NCBI GenBank assembly: GCA_903909905.1
Contig: CAIVXP010000212.1
Location: 1 to 13,588 of the forward strand
DNA: 13,588 bases
Direction: 5' to 3'
DNA from: Akkermansiaceae bacterium
Lineage (GTDB): Bacteria; Verrucomicrobiota; Verrucomicrobiia; Verrucomicrobiales; Akkermansiaceae
Part shown: positions 9,118 to 13,588 of the stretch, one piece after another
Numbering within the stretch: the first letter of the stretch is position 1
How the letters are laid out: every line of letters begins with the position of its first letter
Notes under the pieces: generated by a model
Told to the model about the DNA's origin: nothing
Databases searched by the model: none
What the model saw: only the letters and a program-made list of their open reading frames with translations
Made by a program: the position numbers and the translations under genes

Positions 9118-10404
9118 TCAGTCGTTGCTGGTGACTGCTTCTCCGCCGGAGACGAGGGATTGGGCGCGGGCGAGGATCGCATCGGCGGCCTCGGGTGTGA
9201 TTTCGAGGGCTGAGGCGATGTATTCGGAGGGCATGTCGACGATCATTTCCGGGTTGAATCCGCCGGCGAGCGTGAGCTTGTTGGCGAGTTCGTCGGTGAT
9301 CTCGAGTTGTTCGGCGAGCGTGTGAGCGGCGCCGCCGATCTTTTCCTTGAATTGTTCTTCCTTCGATTCGTCGCGGCGGACCTGCACATCCCAGCCCATG
9401 AGGCGGGAAGAGAGGCGGGCGTTTTGGCCTTTGCGGCCGATGGCCTTGCTGAGGTCGATTTCATCGACGGTGACATGGACGATCTTGTTTTCCTCATCGA
9501 CGCTGATCGAGCGGAGTTCGGCGGGCTTGAGTGCTTCGCGGACAAATTCCTTGGGGTCTTCGCTCCAGCGTATGATGTCGACTTTTTCGTTGTTGAGTTC
9601 GCGGACGATGTTTTTGACGCGAGCTCCGCGCATGCCGACGCAGGCGCCGACGGGGTCGACCTTCGGATCGCTGCTCCAGACAGCGACCTTGGTGCGGAAT
9701 CCGGCTTCGCGGGCGATGCCTCGGATTTCGACCGTGCGGTCGGAGATTTCGTTGACCTCGGCCTCGAACAGGCGGCGGACGAAATTCGGGTGGCTGCGCG
9801 AGAGGATGATCTCCGGGCCGCGGCCTTTGTTTTCGACTGCGAGCACATAGCAACGGATGCGGTCACCGATGTTGTAATCTTCGCCTTGGACGCGTTCGCG
9901 GTTGGGCATGATGCCTTCGAACTTGCCGAGGTCGATCATCACATCGTTGCGCTCGAAGCGGCGGACGGTGCCTGATACGATGTCTCCGGCGCGATCCTTG
10001 AACTCCTCGTAGATCATTTCCTTCTCCGCTTGGCGGAGGCGTTGCATCATCGTTTGCTTCGCGGTTTGGACGGCGATGCGGCCGAAGTCTTTGGGCGTGA
10101 TGTTGAATTCCACCTCTTCGCCGATGGCGGTCGAGGGGTTTTTCTTGAGCGCGGTGGAGAGGGGGACTTCGTTGAACTTGTCCGCATAATCGTCATCTGC
10201 CACGACGCTGAGTGAGGCAAAGATGCGGGTTTCGCCTTTGCGGGTGTTCACATCGGCGCGGATGTTTTCGATCGCGTCGGCACCGGGAACCATTTTTCGG
10301 TAGGCGGAGATGAATGCGAATTCCAAGGCGGCGACAACCTTGTCGCGGTCGATGCCTTTTTCCTTTTCGTAGTATTCGATGAGGGCGACGATATCGTTGG
10401 TCAT
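9118..10404 (-). CDS. nusA: Transcription termination/antitermination protein NusA
   Basis: NusA binds RNA polymerase and nascent RNA, and affects pausing, termination and antitermination. The 428-residue protein has the N-terminal polymerase-binding domain (1-130), an S1 domain (about 138-205, GTVRRFERNDVMIDLG), KH1 with GMRG at 257-260, and KH2 with GRKG at 323-326. After these comes a C-terminal helical stretch (about 355-415, EITDELANKLTLAGGF and EITPEAADAIL) resembling a helix-hairpin-helix repeat. It is longer than the short Bacillus form and shorter than the E. coli form with its two acidic repeats. It starts the nusA-infB-rbfA group. The usual upstream gene rimP is not present; queG lies upstream, separated by a strongly structured gap. 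Confidence 0.97.
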   Translation of the reverse strand: MTNDIVALIEYYEKEKGIDRDKVVAALEFAFISAYRKMVPGADAIENIRADVNTRKGETRIFASLSVVADDDYADKFNEVPLSTALKKNPSTAIGEEVEFNITPKDFGRIAVQTAKQTMMQRLRQAEKEMIYEEFKDRAGDIVSGTVRRFERNDVMIDLGKFEGIMPNRERVQGEDYNIGDRIRCYVLAVENKGRGPEIILSRSHPNFVRRLFEAEVNEISDRTVEIRGIAREAGFRTKVAVWSSDPKVDPVGACVGMRGARVKNIVRELNNEKVDIIRWSEDPKEFVREALKPAELRSISVDEENKIVHVTVDEIDLSKAIGRKGQNARLSSRLMGWDVQVRRDESKEEQFKEKIGGAAHTLAEQLEITDELANKLTLAGGFNPEMIVDMPSEYIASALEITPEAADAILARAQSLVSGGEAVTSND

Positions 10405-10421
10405 GGCGGGCGTTGTGTGCG

Positions 10422-10559
10422 ATCGCTGCTTCTGATGTCCGTAGACGCAAAAGAGTGGGTACGAGACCCACTCCTTTCTTTCGTCAGAAGCTGTGGGAGC
10501 GATTCTTAAGCCCTTCGTGCCGGGCTTGCAAGCTCAAACTCGGGTCTCGGAGCCTGAGT
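10422..10559. other. Nested inverted repeats between queG and nusA (candidate structured RNA or REP-type repeat)
   Basis: Five helices can be drawn. ATCGCT (10422-10427) pairs with AGCGAT (10498-10503). Next, 10428-10437 pairs with 10482-10491 (10 bp, one G-T wobble on the + strand). Inside it, 10453-10460 pairs with 10466-10473 (8 bp, perfect, 5-base loop). Beyond these, AAGCCC (10508-10513) pairs with GGGCTT (10522-10527). Finally, 10538-10545 pairs with 10552-10559 (8 bp, two wobbles on the + strand). All wobbles favour a + strand RNA; on the - strand they become A-C mismatches. The last helix overlaps the end of queG. It could be a regulatory leader of nusA, a + strand non-coding RNA, or a cluster of mobile palindromic repeats. 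Copy number is unknown from this window. Confidence 0.45.
10453..10473 (-). terminator. Possible weak terminator between queG and nusA
   Basis: Read on the - strand, a perfect 8-bp stem GAGTGGGT/ACCCACTC with a 5-base loop is followed by TTTTGCG. The U-run is only four bases, so this is a modest terminator candidate for the aroK-queG unit, or an attenuator before nusA. It is the inner helix of the larger nested structure at 10422-10503, so a different role is possible. Confidence 0.35.
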
Positions 10560-11595
10560 GCATGCATGTTCCGCGGCTTTCGATCTCGGCGATGGCCCAG
10601 AGTGCGTGTTCGCTGATAAGCGGGTGGGGGTCTTGGGCGGCTTGTCTGAGTGCGGGGAGGTCATCGGTGGTGCCGGTGTTGCCGAGTGCGACGCAGACAT
10701 TGCGGAGGAAGGCGGGGCGCTTGATGCGTTTGATGGGGGATTTTGCGAAGAGCGCGCGGAAGGACTCGTCGGTGAGGCTCAGGAAATCGCGCATTTTCAT
10801 TGAGAACACCGACTCGCGGGCGTGAAAGCTTGCCTCGCGGGAGGTGCTGGCAAAGCGGTTCCATGGGCAGGCTTGCAGGCAGTCGTCGCAGCCATAGATG
10901 CGGTTGCCGATGGCGCGGCGAAATTCGCTGGGGATCGGGCCCTTGTGTTCGATGGTCAGGTAGGAAACGCAGCGGCGGGCATCGAGTTGGCGCGGGGCGG
11001 TGATCGCTTGGGTCGGACAAGCCGTCATGCAGCGGGTGCATGAGCCGCAGTGGTCGCGGATCGGCGCGTCGGGTGTGAGGTCGAGCGTCGTGAGGATGTC
11101 GGCGAGAAAAAACCAGGTGCCGAGTCGGCGGTGGATTTGCATCGTCGATTTGCCATTCCAGCCGAGTCCGGCATCGCTGGCAAAATCGCGTTCGAGGACC
11201 GGGCCGGTATCGACATAGAATTTTTGCGTGCCGCCGAGGGTTTGTAATTTTTGATCAAGCTCCTTGAGTTTTTTTTCGATCAGGTCGTGATAATCGTTGT
11301 TCCATGCGTAGCGGGCGATGCGGTAGCCGCCGGGGTGGTTTTCGGGGAAGGGTTTGTCGCCCGGAAAATAATTGAGGGCGAGGCAAATCACCGTGCGGCA
11401 TTCGGGCAGAACTTCGCGCGGGTCGCAGCGGCGATGCGGGTTGCGCTCGAGCCAGGCCATGTCGCCGTGTTTGCCGTGCTCGATCCAATCGAGAAATTCC
11501 TGCGCATGGCTTGCGGTGCCGGCTTTGGCGAAGCGGCAATCGTCGAAGCCCGCCTCGGCGGCCCATTGTTTCACCTGTGCCTCGGGCGAGGTCAT
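10534..11595 (-). CDS. queG: Epoxyqueuosine reductase
   Basis: QueG reduces epoxyqueuosine to queuosine in the wobble position of GUN-anticodon tRNAs, using cobalamin and two [4Fe-4S] clusters. In the 353-residue protein the conserved VDTGPVLERDFA segment holds the candidate catalytic Asp. The ferredoxin-like motifs are Cys183, 186, 189, 193 (CGSCTRCMTACP), Cys209, and Cys236, 239, 243 (CDDCLQACPW), enough for two clusters. A HEAT-like repeat ends the protein (NVCVALGNTG, ALWAIAEIE). The last 14 residues look unconserved and are encoded within the inverted-repeat cluster. The start at 11595 is chosen because its ATG overlaps the aroK stop as ATGA, which indicates translational coupling; an in-frame ATG 30 bases upstream would add only ten residues. 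Confidence 0.95.
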   Translation of the reverse strand: MTSPEAQVKQWAAEAGFDDCRFAKAGTASHAQEFLDWIEHGKHGDMAWLERNPHRRCDPREVLPECRTVICLALNYFPGDKPFPENHPGGYRIARYAWNNDYHDLIEKKLKELDQKLQTLGGTQKFYVDTGPVLERDFASDAGLGWNGKSTMQIHRRLGTWFFLADILTTLDLTPDAPIRDHCGSCTRCMTACPTQAITAPRQLDARRCVSYLTIEHKGPIPSEFRRAIGNRIYGCDDCLQACPWNRFASTSREASFHARESVFSMKMRDFLSLTDESFRALFAKSPIKRIKRPAFLRNVCVALGNTGTTDDLPALRQAAQDPHPLISEHALWAIAEIESRGTCMHSGSETRV

Positions 11596-12146
11596 GAGCG
11601 GGTGTTGAAAAAGTAGCGGGCGCACTCGAGGATGCCGGTGGCGAGCTCGCTGAAATCGAGGCCCGAGGTGTCGAGTTTCAGGTGAGCTACCTGCTCGTAG
11701 TGCGGGTTGCGTTGGTCCATGAGTAGTTGAATTGTTGCGGCCGGGTCATCGGTGTGGAGCAGTGGGCGGTTGCGGTTTTTGCCGGTGCGCTTCAGGATCA
11801 CATCGATCGGTGCGCTGAGCCACACGACATAGCCGAGTTGTTTGAGCAAAGCGCGGTTTTCCTCGCTGCCGACGATGCCACCGCCGGTGGAAATGATGCG
11901 TCGCTCGCTGCCTGCGTGGTTGGTGATTTCCCTCAGCAAGGAAGTTTCCATTTCGCGAAATCCTACTTCGCCCGACTCCGCGAAGATCGCGGGGATCGAC
12001 TTGCCGGCGCGTTCCTCGATCACTTGGTCCATGTCGACCAGCGGGTAGCCGAGGCGTTGGTGCAGCTCGCGGCCGACGGTCGTTTTGCCGCTGCCCATGA
12101 AGCCGACCAGCACGATGTTTTTCGGCGTCGCTTGAGTTTCGTTCAT
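11592..12146 (-). CDS. aroK: Shikimate kinase
   Basis: Shikimate kinase phosphorylates shikimate at the 3-hydroxyl with ATP, the fifth step of aromatic amino acid synthesis. The 184-residue protein has Walker A GFMGSGKT at 15-22, the shikimate-contacting DMD (Asp40) and Arg64 in FREME, the GGG motif at 88-90, and the lid arginine in NRPLL (Arg127), with another conserved Arg146 near the C-terminus. All expected catalytic residues are present. It is the first gene of the - strand run and its stop overlaps the queG start by four bases. It faces the threonylcarbamoyl-AMP synthase gene across an 84-base divergent spacer. No Shine-Dalgarno-like run precedes the ATG at 12146. Confidence 0.95.
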   Translation of the reverse strand: MNETQATPKNIVLVGFMGSGKTTVGRELHQRLGYPLVDMDQVIEERAGKSIPAIFAESGEVGFREMETSLLREITNHAGSERRIISTGGGIVGSEENRALLKQLGYVVWLSAPIDVILKRTGKNRNRPLLHTDDPAATIQLLMDQRNPHYEQVAHLKLDTSGLDFSELATGILECARYFFNTRS

Positions 12147-12230
12147 GAATCAAAACTAGCGCTGGCTGATCGCGAGGGAAACCCAAAATAGGTGTTCGCA
12201 ATCCGCGAGGGTCTGTGGCATGACCCCGCC
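12147..12230. promoter_or_regulatory. Divergent intergenic spacer, aroK / threonylcarbamoyl-AMP synthase
   Basis: These 84 bases separate two divergently transcribed genes, so promoters for both directions are expected here or just inside the coding ends. I could not pick out a convincing -35/-10 pair or an operator-like inverted repeat on either strand. The call rests on position only. Confidence 0.4.
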
Positions 12231-13259
12231 ATGTCCGAAACGCGCATCATCCAGGCCACCGACGATGACATGAAGGAGGCTATCCGCGAGGCATCATCGC
12301 TGTTGCGTGCCGGTGAGATCGTGGCCTTGCCGACTGAGACCGTGTATGGCTTGGCGGCGGATGCCTTCAATGCCGATGCGGTAGCAAAGGTTTTTGCGGC
12401 GAAAGAGCGGCCGTCATTTGATCCGCTGATCGTGCACATTGCCTCGCGAGGTGATTTGAAGCGGGTGGCCTTGGTGCCGGATGAAATTGTCGAAGATGTC
12501 AGTCGTCTCACCGAGGCTTTTTGGCCAGGGCCGCTGACCTTGATTTTGCCCAAGCACCCTGATGTGCCTGATCTCGTGACGAGTGGCTTGCCGACTGTGG
12601 CGGTGCGGCAGAGCGCGCATCCGGTTTTTCGTGCAATCAACAAAGAGTTGGGTCAGCCGATTGCGGCGCCGAGTGCGAATCGTTTCGGTCGGATTTCGCC
12701 GACCTCCGCATCGGCGGTGATGAAAGAGTTGGAGGGCAGGATTCCCTTGATCGTCGATGGTGGTGCATGCACCGAGGGTCTTGAGAGCACGATCATTTCC
12801 ATCGAGCCGCGCGAGGGCAAAAAACCAGTGTTGAGATTGCATCGCGCGGGTCCGGTGACCAAGGAGCAACTGCAGGCGTTCGGCAAGGTCGAGAAGCTCA
12901 AGGAGAAACCCGGTGATGCACCGCATGCGCCGGGTCAGTTGCCGAGCCACTACGCGCCGCACACTCCACTGATTTTGCTTTCCGATCCGAGTGATTTTCA
13001 TCCCGAGCCTGGCATGCGATATGGGCTGATGAGTTATCGTGGCGAGGATGATGGTCGATATGTGACCATGCATCCATGGGAGCGTGTCGAGGCCTTGAGT
13101 CCCGGTAGCGGAAAGCTCGCCGAGGCGGCGATCCGCTTGTTTTATGTCATGCGCAGTCTCGATGAGGCCGGGCTCGATGCGATCGTCGCCGAGCCTGTGA
13201 GCGAGACTGGCCTTGGTGTGGCGATCATGGATCGCTTGCGGCGGGCATCGGTGCGGTGA
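12231..13259 (+). CDS. tsaC: L-threonylcarbamoyladenylate synthase, long form (TsaC2/Sua5/YwlC type)
   Basis: This enzyme makes threonylcarbamoyl-AMP from threonine, bicarbonate and ATP for t6A37 in tRNA, upstream of TsaB/D/E. The 342-residue protein has the YrdC domain at about 14-205: LPTETVYGLAADA (33-45), KERPSFDPLIVHI (58-70), WPGPLTLILP (98-107), APSAN (146-150) and DGGACTEGLESTI (176-188). The linker PGQLPSHYAPHTP (234-246) leads into a C-terminal Sua5 domain, which the short YrdC/TsaC form lacks. The start at 12231 is chosen because the conserved part begins soon after; an in-frame GTG at 12192 would add 13 residues of no family character. It is divergent from aroK and followed after 29 bases by a long palindrome that could also help end its transcript. 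Confidence 0.95.
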   Translation: MSETRIIQATDDDMKEAIREASSLLRAGEIVALPTETVYGLAADAFNADAVAKVFAAKERPSFDPLIVHIASRGDLKRVALVPDEIVEDVSRLTEAFWPGPLTLILPKHPDVPDLVTSGLPTVAVRQSAHPVFRAINKELGQPIAAPSANRFGRISPTSASAVMKELEGRIPLIVDGGACTEGLESTIISIEPREGKKPVLRLHRAGPVTKEQLQAFGKVEKLKEKPGDAPHAPGQLPSHYAPHTPLILLSDPSDFHPEPGMRYGLMSYRGEDDGRYVTMHPWERVEALSPGSGKLAEAAIRLFYVMRSLDEAGLDAIVAEPVSETGLGVAIMDRLRRASVR

Positions 13260-13269
13260 GGAACTCAAT

Positions 13270-13300
13270 TTGCAAGTCAATCCAAGTCAATCTCTACAAT
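13270..13300 (+). promoter_or_regulatory. Possible promoter before the transposase gene
   Basis: TTGCAA (13270-13275) and TACAAT (13295-13300) resemble -35 and -10 boxes, but the 19-base spacer is longer than ideal. The -10 candidate lies within the left arm of the 13289-13323 palindrome, so a protein or structure at the palindrome could affect initiation. Weak evidence only. Confidence 0.2.
13273..13292. repeat. Tandem 10-bp repeat
   Basis: CAAGTCAATC occurs twice back to back without mismatch (13273-13282 and 13283-13292), running into the left arm of the palindrome before the transposase gene. It may be a binding site, a slippage duplication, or part of the transposase-associated repeat. 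Confidence 0.8.
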
Positions 13301-13323
13301 TTCCCAGACAAATTGTAGAGATT
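13289..13323. repeat. Perfect palindrome upstream of the REP-associated transposase
   Basis: The 14-base arms AATCTCTACAATTT (13289-13302) and AAATTGTAGAGATT (13310-13323) are exact reverse complements, with the 7-base loop CCCAGAC (13303-13309). The loop is exactly complementary to GTCTGGG at 13333-13339, ten bases past the stem, so a pseudoknot is possible in RNA or single-stranded DNA. The arm contains GTAG, a tetranucleotide found at the foot of many REP elements, though here it lies inside the stem. No strong T-run follows on either strand, so it is at best a partial terminator for the upstream gene. Confidence 0.85.
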
Positions 13324-13362
13324 TCCCTTGCGGTCTGGGCGGGGCGTGGTTATTGGTGGGGC

Positions 13363-13588
13363 ATGAGTAGCAAGCGATGGTTGGCGCCTTGGAAGGATTC
13401 GGCGGAAAAGCCGGCGATTTATCACTGCATCAGCCGCGTGGTGGACCGGCGCTTTGTGTTTGAACAAGCTGAGCGCGAGCGCTTTCGGGCGATCATGCGC
13501 ATGCAGGAAAAGTTCTCTGGCTGCCGGATCCTTTCCTACTGCCTGATGTCGAATCACATCCATCTCTTGCTTGAGGTACCGCCGATGC
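13363..13588 (+). CDS. REP-associated tyrosine transposase (Y1_Tnp/RAYT), N-terminal part, cut by window end
   Basis: The first 75 residues of a HUH-superfamily single-strand transposase of the IS200-like Y1 type. Visible features are the N-terminal strand with YHCISRVVDRRFVF (20-33), the helix with FRAIMRM, and LSYCLMSNHIHLLLEVP (57-73), which contains the metal-binding HUH motif His65-Ile-His67. The catalytic tyrosine would lie beyond the window. RAYTs usually occur as single chromosomal genes flanked by REP palindromes that they are thought to mobilise; a long palindrome lies 40 bases upstream. A GGTGGGG run just before the ATG at 13363 is the nearest thing to a ribosome-binding site at any start in the window. 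Whether the gene is complete cannot be seen. Confidence 0.88.
   Translation, partial: MSSKRWLAPWKDSAEKPAIYHCISRVVDRRFVFEQAERERFRAIMRMQEKFSGCRILSYCLMSNHIHLLLEVPPM

Noticed and set aside
10422..10560. Possible tRNA between queG and nusA
   Set aside because: Stems are present, but there is no 7-bp acceptor stem in the right place, no TTCRA-type T-loop and no CCA-compatible end.
12414..13280. Long - strand open frame (288 codons)
   Set aside because: It is antisense to the threonylcarbamoyl-AMP synthase, has an Arg/His-rich shadow-like composition and no recognisable motif.
13294..13563. - strand open frame of 89 codons at the right end
   Set aside because: It runs antisense through the palindrome and the transposase gene, whose sense frame carries a clear HUH motif.

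Overview
The window reads as an ordinary bacterial chromosome segment of fairly high GC, made mostly of translation and RNA-modification housekeeping genes. The best guess for the host is a member of Verrucomicrobiota (PVC group). This rests on the mix of cysteine-poor L33 and S18, the split nusA-infB-rbfA cluster and the type of REP-associated transposase at the right edge. It is a judgement from protein character, not from a marker-gene search.

Layout. Bases 1-843, + strand: the end of a DksA/TraR-like regulator, ribosomal proteins L33 (rpmG) and S18 (rpsR), then a textbook intrinsic terminator. Bases 875-1303, + strand: tsaE. Bases 1325-12146, all - strand and read from right to left: aroK, queG (4-base stop/start overlap with aroK), nusA, infB, rbfA, a 1122-residue GH94-like carbohydrate-active enzyme, and a class I fumarase. 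Bases 12231-13259, + strand and divergent from aroK: a long-form threonylcarbamoyl-AMP synthase. Bases 13363 to the end, + strand: the first 75 residues of a REP-associated tyrosine transposase (RAYT), preceded by a short tandem repeat and a perfect 14-bp palindrome. No gene-free stretch reaches 300 bases.

How the genes relate. NusA, IF-2 and RbfA form the conserved transcription/translation core, but RimP is not upstream and TruB is not downstream; the GH94-like gene and fumarase follow instead. Two enzymes of the t6A tRNA modification (TsaE and the TsaC2/Sua5-type protein) and the last enzyme of queuosine synthesis (QueG) are present, so tRNA decoding is a recurring theme. The DksA-like protein, L33 and S18 at the left all lack some or all zinc-ligand cysteines.

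Most worth a second look: (i) the palindrome before the RAYT, whose 7-base loop is complementary to a site just downstream; (ii) a nested set of inverted repeats between queG and nusA that could be a structured RNA or a REP-type repeat; (iii) the zinc-ligand-poor trio; (iv) the GH94-like enzyme of unknown substrate; (v) the lack of Shine-Dalgarno-like motifs at nearly every start. I do not see a clear new defence or metabolic system, CRISPR array, tRNA or rRNA.
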